A DNA stretch of 64,000 nucleotides from Agrobacterium vaccinii (GTDB taxonomy: Bacteria; Pseudomonadota; Alphaproteobacteria; Rhizobiales; Rhizobiaceae). Position numbers and translations under genes: made by a program. The stretch covers positions 1,798,001 to 1,862,000 of the forward strand of contig NZ_CP054150.1 in assembly GCF_021310995.1 (NCBI RefSeq), given 5' to 3'. Below the pieces are notes generated by a model. That model was not told the origin of the DNA, did no database searches, and was given only the letters and a program-made list of their open reading frames with translations. The stretch's first letter is position 1; the number at the start of each line of letters is the position of its first letter. This document shows positions 35,503 to 44,536 of this stretch, one piece after another.

Positions 35503-36255
35503 TTAGTCAGGCACCCTGTCCACCACGGCAATGATGGGACCCATGGGGTGCCACCAGTCGCGACGTTTCGCGGCTGGAATATCGACGCTGGAAATGCTGC
35601 CATCCAGATAAAGCGCGTTGGGCGTATGCAGCCGATCGCGAAACAGCGTGGCGAAATCGTAGAAGCGGACGGCATTTTCCGAGATCGCGAAATGCACCAT
35701 GCCATCCTCAGATACGCCGACACCATTGCGGGTATTGAGACTGTCGCTCTCGGGCAGGAAGCGCGGATGCAGTTCGCCATCGATGACGAGCATGGGGCCT
35801 GACTGGGTGGCGAAATCGGGCTTCAGATTGGCATTGAGATAGGCGCTGGTTTCCAGCACACCCGCCGTCTTGCCATCCATGAAAAATACGCCGTTGGGCT
35901 GCATGTGAAAATTGCCCCAGCCACCGCCAGTGCTGATCGTCTTCGTCTCGACGCCATTTTCGATGTGAAGGCCGACGGGCGACAAATCCCGGTGATACAT
36001 GCCACCATTCATGGCAAAGGTGACGAAGCTGTGCTGGCGCCAAAGGGCCGATGACAGCGCCTCGAAGGACCCATAGGGTTTTCCCGCGACGTGGTCCCAC
36101 TGGTAGAGCCGGATATTGCTTTTGGCAGGATCGAAGCTGCAGACGGTGTAGCGGCCACCCATATGGTCTATGGACTGACAGAAATCCGGCAGATCAGCCG
36201 CATTCACCGTTGTCGAAAACAGAAACGGCAGCAGATATCGTGCAAGCTTTCTCAT
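35503..36255 (-). CDS. Phosphodiester glycosidase family protein (DUF2233/NAGPA-like), exported
   Basis: A 250-residue protein with a signal peptide (MRKLARYLLPFLFSTTVNA). The mature part has the family core: FAMNGGMYHRDLSPVGL, then GVFFMDG, QSGPMLVIDG, NTRNGVGVSEDG and NALYLDGSISSV. The family includes the enzyme that uncovers mannose-6-phosphate in eukaryotes and bacterial exopolysaccharide-related members. The bacterial substrate is unknown. Confidence 0.87.
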   Translation of the reverse strand: MRKLARYLLPFLFSTTVNAADLPDFCQSIDHMGGRYTVCSFDPAKSNIRLYQWDHVAGKPYGSFEALSSALWRQHSFVTFAMNGGMYHRDLSPVGLHIENGVETKTISTGGGWGNFHMQPNGVFFMDGKTAGVLETSAYLNANLKPDFATQSGPMLVIDGELHPRFLPESDSLNTRNGVGVSEDGMVHFAISENAVRFYDFATLFRDRLHTPNALYLDGSISSVDIPAAKRRDWWHPMGPIIAVVDRVPD

Positions 36256-36347
36256 CGTCCCTCGTCAGTCATGCGCTTCGTCGTGTGCACGCTTAGCAGA
36301 GGCAGAGAGACGAGAGTATGGCATAGCGCCAACGTTTCGGTGATAAC

Positions 36348-36378
36348 AAAAAAGGCTGGCGAAGAGCGCCAGCCTTTT
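36348..36378 (-). terminator. Intrinsic terminator after the entericidin gene
   Basis: Stem AAAAGGCTGGCG with CGCCAGCCTTTT has a 5-base loop. On the minus strand it ends in six T. It separates the lipoprotein gene from the downstream glycosidase gene. Confidence 0.88.
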
Positions 36379-36400
36379 CTTGGATATTCAGCGGGACAGA

Positions 36401-36562
36401 TTATCTGCGCGCGGCGCGATCAACGCTGCGTCCGGCAGCCTGTGTGCCATCCACAGTGCCTGCCACGTCCTTGCCAACGCCGCGGATCGTGTTACCGCAA
36501 GAGCTAAGGGAAACGAGAGCGATAAATACCGCAGCAATGGATGCGAAGAAACGTGTAGACAT
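36401..36562 (-). CDS. Entericidin-like lipoprotein (EcnA/EcnB family)
   Basis: A 53-residue protein: signal peptide MSTRFFASIAAVFIALVSL, lipobox LSSC with the acylated cysteine at residue 22, then the entericidin pattern GNTIRGVGKDVAGT. Entericidins are small cell-envelope lipoproteins linked to stress and lysis in enterobacteria; the rhizobial role is not known. GGGGAG precedes the ATG. It follows the LysR gene on the same strand by 115 bp and has its own terminator. Confidence 0.82.
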   Translation of the reverse strand: MSTRFFASIAAVFIALVSLSSCGNTIRGVGKDVAGTVDGTQAAGRSVDRAARR

Positions 36563-36677
36563 GCGTGAAACTCCCCTTGTGTTTGCGCAGATCGCACAAA
36601 CGTGATGTCAATAGCGGGCAGATAACGCCGGATAACGGGGCCGGTTCCACGCGGTTGAAAAAATAATCCGATAAATT

Positions 36678-37574
36678 TCAAACAGCCTGCGCAACGTCGC
36701 GAAACGCGTTGCGAATGCTGTCTGCGACGGCCTGCACCGGACGTGTCGGTTTGTCTGCAACGATGAGACGAATATCGAAGCAGCCGAGTTCCGGCAGACC
36801 GTCTTTTTCGCTGAGGATAACCATGTCGTTTTGCACGTATGAGCGCGGCATAGGCGCAATTGCCAAGTCAGCCTCGATGGCCGCCTTTTGCGCCATGGTG
36901 TGGCCGCTGAGATAGGCCACGCGGAAGCGGCGACCCTGCTTTTCCAGCGAGGTGATGGCCTCGGAACGCCAGATGCAGCCGTCTTCCCAGATCGAAATCG
37001 GCAGCGGATCGCGAAGATGCGCCGTGCCGCATTTGGCACCGGTCCAGACCAACCGCTCGCGCATCAGCACTTCGCCGGTGTTGCGCAGTGGCAGAGAGGC
37101 GCAATTGACGAGCGCGATATCAAGCCGCTGCTCATCCATCCGCTTGTAGAGCTGTGAGCTGGAATCGATGGTGACATCGACCATGATGGCCGGGAACGCA
37201 TCGGCGAAACGTTTGAGAATTCCGGCCAACAGGCGACGCTCGCCAATATCCTCAGGCGCGCCGAGGCGCACGACGCCCGACAGTTCCGGCATGACGAAGC
37301 GCGACACGGCCTCGTTGGACAGAGCGATCATGCGCCGGGCATAGGTCAGCAACGTCTCGCCATGGGCGGTCAGCGTCACGGAGCGCGCATCGCGCAGGAA
37401 CAGCGTCGTCTTCAACTGCTCTTCCAGTTTCTTGATCTGCATCGATACCGCAGACGGCGTGCGGAAAACGACCTCAGCCGCCGTGGAGAAATTGCCGGTC
37501 TCGGCAATCGCCACAAAGGTTCTCAAGATATCATTGTCCAGCAGCGGCAAGGGTTGGCGGAAGGATACTGTCAT
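36678..37574 (-). CDS. LysR-family transcriptional regulator
   Basis: A 298-residue regulator. The N-terminal winged helix (LRTFVAIAETGNFSTAAEVVFRTPSAVSMQIKKLEEQL) is followed by a co-inducer-binding domain of two alpha/beta lobes (VVRLGAPEDIGERRLL, IDIALVNC and so on). The start at MTVSFRQPLP has AAGG 8 bases upstream. It diverges from a DUF1127 gene across 240 bp; LysR proteins usually regulate a divergent neighbour. In Brucella the LysR protein VtlR activates small DUF1127 genes, which makes a similar relation here plausible but unproven. Confidence 0.88.
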   Translation of the reverse strand: MTVSFRQPLPLLDNDILRTFVAIAETGNFSTAAEVVFRTPSAVSMQIKKLEEQLKTTLFLRDARSVTLTAHGETLLTYARRMIALSNEAVSRFVMPELSGVVRLGAPEDIGERRLLAGILKRFADAFPAIMVDVTIDSSSQLYKRMDEQRLDIALVNCASLPLRNTGEVLMRERLVWTGAKCGTAHLRDPLPISIWEDGCIWRSEAITSLEKQGRRFRVAYLSGHTMAQKAAIEADLAIAPMPRSYVQNDMVILSEKDGLPELGCFDIRLIVADKPTRPVQAVADSIRNAFRDVAQAV

Positions 37575-37814
37575 GGCGATAGCCTTCAATTTTTCTCATT
37601 GATACATCGATATCATTTCGTTTGATTGAATGTCAACATTGCCGCACTCTCCTCACCATGCCGCTCGAGACACTTAGGCAAGCATAGGTTTTCGAGCATT
37701 TCGACACATAACGATTTTCGATCGATGACATAAAAATCATTCGATTGTTTGATGACATGCTTGAGCGCATATCTTCGTCGTCAACCGCCCATGAAACATG
37801 AAAGGAGATTGGAC
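37575..37814. promoter_or_regulatory. Divergent LysR/DUF1127 promoter region
   Basis: An AT-rich intergenic region with several palindrome-like segments of the T-N11-A type: GATACATCGATATC near 37600 and a cluster around TCGATCGA with CGATTTTCG and AAAATCATTCG at about 37710-37745. These are candidate LysR sites; none is certain. Confidence 0.4.
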
Positions 37815-38030
37815 ATGACCATGATCATCACCCACAGCAGGGGGCCATCGAGGGTCCGGCTGCATTCGCTATACTGGTTATCCCACCTTGTGGACCTAGG
37901 CCGTGATCTTCACGCATCCTGGCGTCGCAGGCAGTCTCTGCGCGCTCTCGAAGCCCTGCCCGCAGAAACGTTGAAGGATATCGGATGGCCATCAAGCGAC
38001 AACAAGCGCATGCGAATTGCGCAGAAATAA
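37815..38030 (+). CDS. DUF1127 domain protein
   Basis: A 71-residue basic protein. The C-terminal DUF1127 motif is RRRQSLRALEALPAETLKDIGWPSSD, an Arg-rich helix followed by LKDIG. Small DUF1127 proteins of alphaproteobacteria affect RNA turnover and phosphate/carbon metabolism in Agrobacterium. AAAGGAG precedes the ATG by 8 bases. A strong terminator follows. Confidence 0.85.
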   Translation: MTMIITHSRGPSRVRLHSLYWLSHLVDLGRDLHASWRRRQSLRALEALPAETLKDIGWPSSDNKRMRIAQK

Positions 38031-38052
38031 ACGCAGACAATATCGGACGTTG

Positions 38053-38091
38053 AATGGCTCGCAGAACCTGTTTCTGACGAGCCATTTTTTT
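38053..38091 (+). terminator. Intrinsic terminator after DUF1127
   Basis: Stem AATGGCTCG with CGAGCCATT, plus an inner CAGAA/TTCTG pairing, is followed by T5. Confidence 0.9.
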
Positions 38092-38155
38092 GCACTGCGG
38101 AACAAATGGGCGACCACCACATTTTCCCCTGCCCCAATCAGCTAAGAGGATATTT

Positions 38156-40231
38156 ATGGCCCAGTTCGGTTCCAGCATTCTGCCCGGCGACTTCACCCGT
38201 CTCGGCGCCAATTTCGACGGTGATGGCGTCAACTTCGCGATCTTCAGCGCCCATGCCGAACGCGTGGAACTTTGCCTCTTCGATGAGAGCGGTCAAAACG
38301 AAATCGAGCGCATCACACTGCCGGAATTCACCAACGAAATCTGGCACGGTTTCATTCCCGGCCTCAAGCCCGGCGCGCTCTACGGCTACCGTGTACACGG
38401 CCCCTACGACCCGGAAAACGGCCACCGCTTCAACCCCAACAAGCTGCTGATCGACCCTTACGCCCGTGAACTGGTGGGCGACATCGCGTGGGGTTCCGAG
38501 CAATTCGGCTATATCCTCGATGCCGAAGACAAGGACATGTCCTTCAACGACTCCGACAGCGCGGCCAAAATGCCGAAGTGCCGGGTGATCGACCCCAACG
38601 ACCATGATTGGGGCAACGACAAGCGCCCGAATATTCCATGGTCGAAGACGATTTTTTACGAAACGCACGTCAAGGGCTTCACGCAACTGCACCCCGGCGT
38701 GCCGGAAAATCTGCGCGGAACCTATGAGGGTCTCGGCGACAAGCAGATCGTCGATTACATCAAGAGCCTTGGCGTTACCTCCGTCGAGCTGCTGCCGATC
38801 CATTCCTTCCCGGATGATTCGCATCTGCTGGAAAGAGGGCTGAAGAATTTCTGGGGCTACAACTCCCTCGGCTTCTTCTCTCCCGCATCGCGTTACTATG
38901 GCCCACGCGGCATGGCTGGCTTCCGCGATATGGTCAGGGCATTCCACGATGGCGGCATCGAGGTCATTCTGGATGTGGTCTATAACCACACGGCTGAAGG
39001 CAACGAGCTTGGGCCGACCTTGTCCTTCAAGGGTATCGACAACTTCTCCTATTACCGTACGATGCCGGACCAGCCGCGTTACTACATCAACGACACCGGC
39101 ACCGGTAACACCGTCAACACCTCCCACCCGCGCGTCTTGCAGCTGGTAACGGATTCGCTGCGTTACTGGGCCGAAGACATGCACATCGACGGCTTCCGCT
39201 TCGACCTCGGCACCATTCTCGGTCGCGAGCCGGAAGGTTTCGACCAGCGCGGCGGTTTCTTCGATGCCGTTGGTCAGGACCCGGTGCTGTCAAAGCTGAA
39301 ACTGGTCGGTGAACCCTGGGATATCGGCCCCGGCGGCTATCAGGTCGGCGGCTTCCCACCCGGCTGGGCAGAATGGAACGACAAATATCGCGATACGGTG
39401 CGTGAATACTGGAAGGACGAGGATGGCACGGCGGGCGACTTTGCCGCGCGTATCATGGGCTCCGGCGACGTCTACGATCTGCGCGGCCGCAGGCCATGGT
39501 CCAGCGTCAACTTCATCACCGCCCATGACGGCTTCACGCTGAACGACCTCGTTTCCTACAACGAGAAACACAACGAGGCGAACGGCGAGGACAACAAGGA
39601 CGGCCACGACCACAACCGCAGCTTCAACTACGGCGCGGAAGGCCCGACCGATGATGAGAACATCATTGCCGTGCGCGATCGCCAGAAGCGCAACTTCATC
39701 GCAACCCTGTTCCTGTCCCATGGAACACCGATGCTGCTGGCCGGTGACGAATTCGGTCGCAGCCAGATGGGCAACAACAATGGCTATTGCCAGGACAGCG
39801 ATCTGAGCTGGGTGCATTGGGAAAACCTGCCGGACAGCGCCGAGACTCTGCGCAAATTCACCGCGCGGTTGATCGAGCTCCGCCAGAACCACTCGATTCT
39901 ACGCCGGGACAGCTGGCGCGACGGTACCCACACGACATGGCTGAACCCCGGCGGTGGCGAGCAGACGGAAGCACAGTGGAACGATCCGGGCTCCACATCG
40001 CTTGGCCTGCGCATGTCCCGCGATGGCGGTGACGATGCGGAAGAGTGGAACGACGTTCTGATTCTCTTCAACCCCCATGACGGCGCGGTGGAGTTCAAGC
40101 TGCCCGATGCCGAACATGGCTGGATGACAGAGCTGACGACCGCAGACCCGGAAACCGGAGGCGACAAGATCGCCAATGGCGATAACTACACGGTTGAAGG
40201 TCGTACTCTGGTGCTGTTGCGGGCTGCATAG
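38156..40231 (+). CDS. glgX: Glycogen debranching protein GlgX
   Basis: A 691-residue GH13 isoamylase-type enzyme that hydrolyses alpha-1,6 branches of phosphorylase-limited glycogen. An N-terminal CBM48 (residues 8-110) precedes the (beta/alpha)8 barrel with VILDVVYNHTAEGNE, the nucleophile Asp in DGFRFDLG, the acid/base Glu in GEPWDIG, and the transition-state Asp in TAHDGFTLND. The start at MAQFGSSIL has AGAGG upstream. The rest of the glycogen operon is not in this window. Confidence 0.94.
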   Translation: MAQFGSSILPGDFTRLGANFDGDGVNFAIFSAHAERVELCLFDESGQNEIERITLPEFTNEIWHGFIPGLKPGALYGYRVHGPYDPENGHRFNPNKLLIDPYARELVGDIAWGSEQFGYILDAEDKDMSFNDSDSAAKMPKCRVIDPNDHDWGNDKRPNIPWSKTIFYETHVKGFTQLHPGVPENLRGTYEGLGDKQIVDYIKSLGVTSVELLPIHSFPDDSHLLERGLKNFWGYNSLGFFSPASRYYGPRGMAGFRDMVRAFHDGGIEVILDVVYNHTAEGNELGPTLSFKGIDNFSYYRTMPDQPRYYINDTGTGNTVNTSHPRVLQLVTDSLRYWAEDMHIDGFRFDLGTILGREPEGFDQRGGFFDAVGQDPVLSKLKLVGEPWDIGPGGYQVGGFPPGWAEWNDKYRDTVREYWKDEDGTAGDFAARIMGSGDVYDLRGRRPWSSVNFITAHDGFTLNDLVSYNEKHNEANGEDNKDGHDHNRSFNYGAEGPTDDENIIAVRDRQKRNFIATLFLSHGTPMLLAGDEFGRSQMGNNNGYCQDSDLSWVHWENLPDSAETLRKFTARLIELRQNHSILRRDSWRDGTHTTWLNPGGGEQTEAQWNDPGSTSLGLRMSRDGGDDAEEWNDVLILFNPHDGAVEFKLPDAEHGWMTELTTADPETGGDKIANGDNYTVEGRTLVLLRAA

Positions 40232-40298
40232 TGGCGACGGCTGACGGGTTAAGTGCACACGAGCGGGGTTTGGATATCGACAGCGCTTCCCCTCACCG

Positions 40299-40405
40299 CC
40301 GTCATCCTCGGGCTTGTCCCGAGGATCTAATCACCCGCCCGCGCACTCTTCCCGTCGAATGCGCTTGAACGGCAGCAGATCCTTGGGACAAGCCCAAGGA
40401 TGACG
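40299..40405. repeat. REPIN-like palindrome pair (copy E), intact
   Basis: The left palindrome is stem CCTCGGG/CCCGAGG with loop CTTGT; the right (inverted) has stem CCTTGGG/CCCAAGG with loop ACAAG. Within one pair the fourth stem base pair has switched from C-G to T-A while the loop and CAT/ATC flanks are unchanged. It lies between convergent glgX and the response regulator. Confidence 0.88.
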
Positions 40406-40417
40406 TCGGAAAAGAAC

Positions 40418-40449
40418 AAAACGCCGGGCGAAATCCCGGCGCTTTTTTT
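40418..40449. terminator. Bidirectional terminator between glgX and the response regulator
   Basis: Stem CGCCGGG/CCCGGCG with loop CGAAAT is flanked by AACAAAA on the left and CTTTTTTT on the right. Confidence 0.82.
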
Positions 40450-40452
40450 GTC

Positions 40453-40881
40453 TCAGGGATGGCTGAGCTGGATGCCCGGTAGCCGCATGCTGCGCTTCCT
40501 GCGGCTCTTGACCTTGCCCGCGATCGATGCGCGCAACGCAAAGAAGATGTCGTCGAGGTGGTACGGCTTGCTGAAGAAGCGGACATCATTCGGCAGGTCA
40601 AGCGTATCGGGCGAATGGCCGCCTGACGTGACGATGACGGACATGTGCTCCTGACACGTCTCGATCATGCGGACCAAGTCCAGACCGGACAGGCCGCCGG
40701 GCATGTCGATGTCGGTGATGACGGCTGAGATATTGGCGACTTTGCCGATGGTGGCGACGGCTTCCAGCACGTTGGATGCTTCCAGCACCGTATACCCCGC
40801 CTCCTCCAGCGCATCGGCAAGCGTAAAACGAATGATCGGTTCGTCTTCGACGATCAGTACGGTCAAGCCAGTTTCAGACAT
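40453..40881 (-). CDS. Single-domain response regulator
   Basis: A 142-residue CheY-like receiver without an output domain. Visible are the acidic pocket VEDEP, the phospho-acceptor Asp in ITDIDMPG, the switch Thr/Ser in VTSGG, and Lys in FSKPYH. A basic C-terminal tail (GKVKSRRKRS) follows. The partner histidine kinase is not in the window. The start at MSETGLTVL has GGAG 8 bases upstream. Confidence 0.87.
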   Translation of the reverse strand: MSETGLTVLIVEDEPIIRFTLADALEEAGYTVLEASNVLEAVATIGKVANISAVITDIDMPGGLSGLDLVRMIETCQEHMSVIVTSGGHSPDTLDLPNDVRFFSKPYHLDDIFFALRASIAGKVKSRRKRSMRLPGIQLSHP

Positions 40882-41273
40882 ACGCAATACTCCGCTCAAA
40901 AGCACCGGACGGGAACGGCGGCGCCGCTCAAAATGTCCGTGGCTGAAACAAAAGACGAAGCGGCGGTTCAGTGTGTCTCTCGTCAGTCCGCCGTTCCCTC
41001 ACGTCGATAGAACGCGCAACGTCGCGATAGTGATCAAAGGCTGCGCCCGAAAATTGAAAACAATATTAATAAAATGCAAAATACTGAATTAAGATGTCGC
41101 TAACCTTACCATCGTCGGCTGGTGGTTTGACGAACATCAAGGCCCAATCACTCTTAGTTTTTTTGACAGCAAATAAGGCGTGTCGTATCTTGTGCCGAGA
41201 GTGTCGCATTTGCGATATACAGCGGACCGTTTCCAAGCAAGGAATTGCGTTTCCGCAATGGAGCATGGTCTTG
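40882..41273. other. Divergent intergenic region, no gene
   Basis: Between the response regulator and the GlxA-type regulator. The sequence is AT-rich at 41060-41180 with several A/T runs. No gene, terminator or recognised riboswitch was found. It must hold both promoters. Confidence 0.4.
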
Positions 41274-42314
41274 ATGAGCAAAACTCCTTCCAAAAAGCGC
41301 TCCGTGGTCTTTTTCATGGTCCCGCAATTCACCATGCTTCCCTTTACGGCGGCGGTGGAAACACTGCGCATCGCCAACCGAATGCTGGGCTATGCCGCCT
41401 ATGAGTGGCGCCTGGCTTCCGCTGATGGTCAGAAGGTGGAATCATCGGCTGGGATCGCGCTGGAGGCCAAGACCTCGCTAGCGGAGGAGCGCAAATCCGT
41501 CAGCGGCGAAAACCGCCCCGACATGGTGCTGATCTGTTCGGGTATCGACATCGAGCAATACAGCAACAAGTCCGTCAACGCGTGGCTGCGGGAAGCCAAC
41601 AATCGCGGCATCGCCGTCGGCAGCCTCTGTACGGGCGCACATGTGCTGGCCCAGGCAGGACTGCTGAATGGCAAGCGCTGTGCGATCCACTGGGAAAACC
41701 TGCCCGGCTTTTCCGAATCCTTTCCGCAGGTCGAGGTCTACGCCGACCTCTACGAGGTGGATGGCAACATCTACACCTGTGCGGGCGGCACGGCTTCGCT
41801 GGATATGATGCTGAACCTGATCGGGCAGGATTTCGGCGAAAACCTCGTCAACCGCGTCTGCGAGCAGCAATTGACCGACCGGGTGCGCAGCCCGCATGAC
41901 CGCCAGCGTCTGCCCCTGCGCGCGCGTCTCGGCGTGCAAAACGACAAGGTTCTCTCGATCATCGAGTTGATGGAAAGCAATCTGTCCGAACCGCTCTCGC
42001 TGCTGGATATCGCCGATGATGCGGACCTTTCACGCAGGCAAGTGGAGCGGCTGTTCCGGCAGGAAATGGGACGTTCCCCCGCCCGCTACTACCTCGAGAT
42101 CCGGCTGGACCGGGCGCGGCATCTTCTGGTGCAGTCGGCTATGCCGGTGGTCGAGGTGGCGGTCGCCTGCGGCTTCGTCTCGGCTTCGCATTTCTCGAAG
42201 TGTTATCGCGAAATCTACAATCGCACGCCGCAACAGGAGCGCGCCGAGCGCAAGCTGGTGATGAGCGCATCACGCATGGCAGCAGCGGCCAGTCAGGGCA
42301 AGGCCGCGCATTAA
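41274..42314 (+). CDS. GlxA-family transcriptional regulator (DJ-1/PfpI plus AraC domains)
   Basis: A 346-residue regulator. The N-terminal DJ-1/PfpI-like amidotransferase fold (SVVFFMVPQFTMLPFTAAVETLR, GSLCTGAHVLAQAGLL with the elbow cysteine) serves as a sensor. Two AraC-type HTHs at the C-terminus include SLLDIADDADLSRRQVERLF and VVEVAVACGFVSASHFSKCYR. Relatives control carnitine, glycine betaine or arginine catabolism in other proteobacteria; the ligand here is unknown. The start at MSKTPSKKR has GGAG upstream. It overlaps the convergent nnr gene by 4 bases. Confidence 0.87.
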   Translation: MSKTPSKKRSVVFFMVPQFTMLPFTAAVETLRIANRMLGYAAYEWRLASADGQKVESSAGIALEAKTSLAEERKSVSGENRPDMVLICSGIDIEQYSNKSVNAWLREANNRGIAVGSLCTGAHVLAQAGLLNGKRCAIHWENLPGFSESFPQVEVYADLYEVDGNIYTCAGGTASLDMMLNLIGQDFGENLVNRVCEQQLTDRVRSPHDRQRLPLRARLGVQNDKVLSIIELMESNLSEPLSLLDIADDADLSRRQVERLFRQEMGRSPARYYLEIRLDRARHLLVQSAMPVVEVAVACGFVSASHFSKCYREIYNRTPQQERAERKLVMSASRMAAAASQGKAAH

Positions 42315-43786
42315 GCCCCGAACTGGCGGACCGCTGCGGCCAAATCTTCGGCGGTGAGGCCGGGGCCAAGGCGTTGCGCGGTTTCTCCATGCAGCCAGAC
42401 GGCAGCGGCGGCGGCCTCAAACGCCGGAACCTTCTGAGCCAGAAAGCCGCCCGCGATACCCGCCAGCACGTCACCCGAACCCGCCGTCGCGAGATACGGC
42501 GGCGCATTGGTGTTGACGGCGGCACGGCCATCCGGGGCGGCAATGACCGTGTCTGCGCCTTTGTAGATGATGACGGCATTGGCCCGCGCCGCAGCAGTCA
42601 ACGCTCTCTCGATCTTGCTCAGGTTCTTGTCCGCTATGAGGTCTGGAAACAGCCGACCGAACTCCCCCTCATGCGGCGTCAGAATGCGCGGTGCGCTGGA
42701 GGCGAACAGGTCGAAAAGCTGCTGCGGATCGTCCTTGAACGCGCTGATACCATCGGCATCCAGCACCAGCGCCTTGTCCTTCAACAGCGCGACGAAGCGG
42801 TGCGCCTTTTCGAAATCGCCGAAGCCGGGACCGAGGACATAGGTTTCGTGGCGTCTGTCCTCCAGCCACGCCGCCAGCGCATCATCGCCGTCGATGGGCG
42901 ACACCATGACGGCGGTGAGGGTCGTAGAAAGCACGGGCACGGCATCTAAAGGCGCGGCGACGGTGACGATACCGGCACCAGCCCGGAAACCCGCCATCGC
43001 TGCCATGCGCGCAGCACCCGTGGCGTGGGATGGGCCGGAAAATACCGTGAGATGTCCGCGCTTGAACTTGTGCGTATCATCGTCCCCGCGCGGAAAAGCT
43101 CCGGTCCAAAGCGCCGGGTGGTTCTCCACGACAGCACCGCTGTGTTGGCTCAAAATGCGCTGGGGAATGCCGATATCGAAGACCTCGACTTCGCCGCAGA
43201 GGGAACGACCCGGCATGAGAAGATGACCGGGCTTGCGCGCCATGAAGGTGACAGTGTGCTGCGCCCGAAACGCACTGCTGAGTGCGACGCCCCGACGCCC
43301 GCACAAGCCCGAGGGAAGGTCCACGGCAATGACGGGAAGGCCCGCCTCCTCCACGCGAGCAATCACCGCCGAGACCTCTGCCGGAACATCGCGAGACAGG
43401 CCAGCACCGAAGATGGCGTCGATCACCACGTCGCCGGGTTGCGGCTGGTAGCGCTCCAGCGGTTCCGTCGGGCCGTTCCACGTTGCGAATGCCTGCTGCG
43501 CCGCGCCCTGCAAGCTCCTGATATCCCCGAAGAGATAGAGGGCGACTTCGGCACCGCTTTCGCGCAACGCCCGTGCCGCCACGAAACCATCACCGCCATT
43601 GTTGCCGGTGCCGCACAGCACAGCGTAACGCGTCGCCTGCGGGTAATGTCTGAGTGCGCTGGCAGAGACCGCCTGCCCTGCCCGCTCCATCAATGAGGAT
43701 ATGGACATGCCGCTTTTTTCGGCGTCCGCATCGACCCGGGACATGGCGGCGGGATTGAGTAAAGCATGGGCGATGGAGAAGGTCAT
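42311..43786 (-). CDS. nnr: Bifunctional NAD(P)HX epimerase/dehydratase
   Basis: A 491-residue fusion that repairs hydrated NAD(P)H. The N-terminal YjeF_N epimerase domain has GTGNNGGDGFVAAR, DAIFGAGL and VDLPSG. The C-terminal ribokinase-like dehydratase domain has TPHEGEFGRLF and the nucleotide-binding TAGSGDVLAGI. The start at MTFSIAHALLNP matches the family; the open frame upstream does not. Convergent overlap of 4 bases with the GlxA-type gene. Confidence 0.93.
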   Translation of the reverse strand: MTFSIAHALLNPAAMSRVDADAEKSGMSISSLMERAGQAVSASALRHYPQATRYAVLCGTGNNGGDGFVAARALRESGAEVALYLFGDIRSLQGAAQQAFATWNGPTEPLERYQPQPGDVVIDAIFGAGLSRDVPAEVSAVIARVEEAGLPVIAVDLPSGLCGRRGVALSSAFRAQHTVTFMARKPGHLLMPGRSLCGEVEVFDIGIPQRILSQHSGAVVENHPALWTGAFPRGDDDTHKFKRGHLTVFSGPSHATGAARMAAMAGFRAGAGIVTVAAPLDAVPVLSTTLTAVMVSPIDGDDALAAWLEDRRHETYVLGPGFGDFEKAHRFVALLKDKALVLDADGISAFKDDPQQLFDLFASSAPRILTPHEGEFGRLFPDLIADKNLSKIERALTAAARANAVIIYKGADTVIAAPDGRAAVNTNAPPYLATAGSGDVLAGIAGGFLAQKVPAFEAAAAAVWLHGETAQRLGPGLTAEDLAAAVRQFGA

Positions 43787-44060
43787 GGGATCATACCAGC
43801 GCAAAACGAAGGAAAAGGCAATCGGCGCATAAATAGGCAAAATGGATTGCGCAAATGATAGGCAATTGAATAACTTATAAGCAAATGTTGATTTCGTATG
43901 ACTTTTATGTTGCGCTTTTGAAATTGGGTAAAATCGTGGAAAAATCCGGTTTCCAGCCAATAGGAACGGTATATTTGTCCACAGAAACAGAGCAGACGCG
44001 TCAAAATTGGCGTGGCCGACAGTTTTTTTGAAGTTTTTTTATTCAAAGCGGCTTCCGATC

Positions 44061-44076
44061 TGGCACGATACGTGCA
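44061..44076 (+). promoter_or_regulatory. Sigma-54 promoter of glnB-glnA
   Basis: TGGCACGATACGTGCA carries the -24 GG and -12 GC doublets separated by exactly 10 bases. The -24 half TGGCACG is perfect and the -12 half is GTGC instead of TTGC. Nitrogen-responsive NtrC/sigma-54 transcription of glnB is known in rhizobia. NtrC boxes upstream in 43787-44060 could not be assigned. Confidence 0.8.
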
Positions 44077-44106
44077 TTCTTGTGGCAGAGCGGAAAGACC
44101 GCTTGA

Positions 44107-44472
<366 letters not shown>

Positions 44473-44536
44473 AAAGACTGGGCCCGTAAAACAGGGGCTT
44501 AACCTTGTCATCATTACACTCAAGGAAAAGTTTAAA

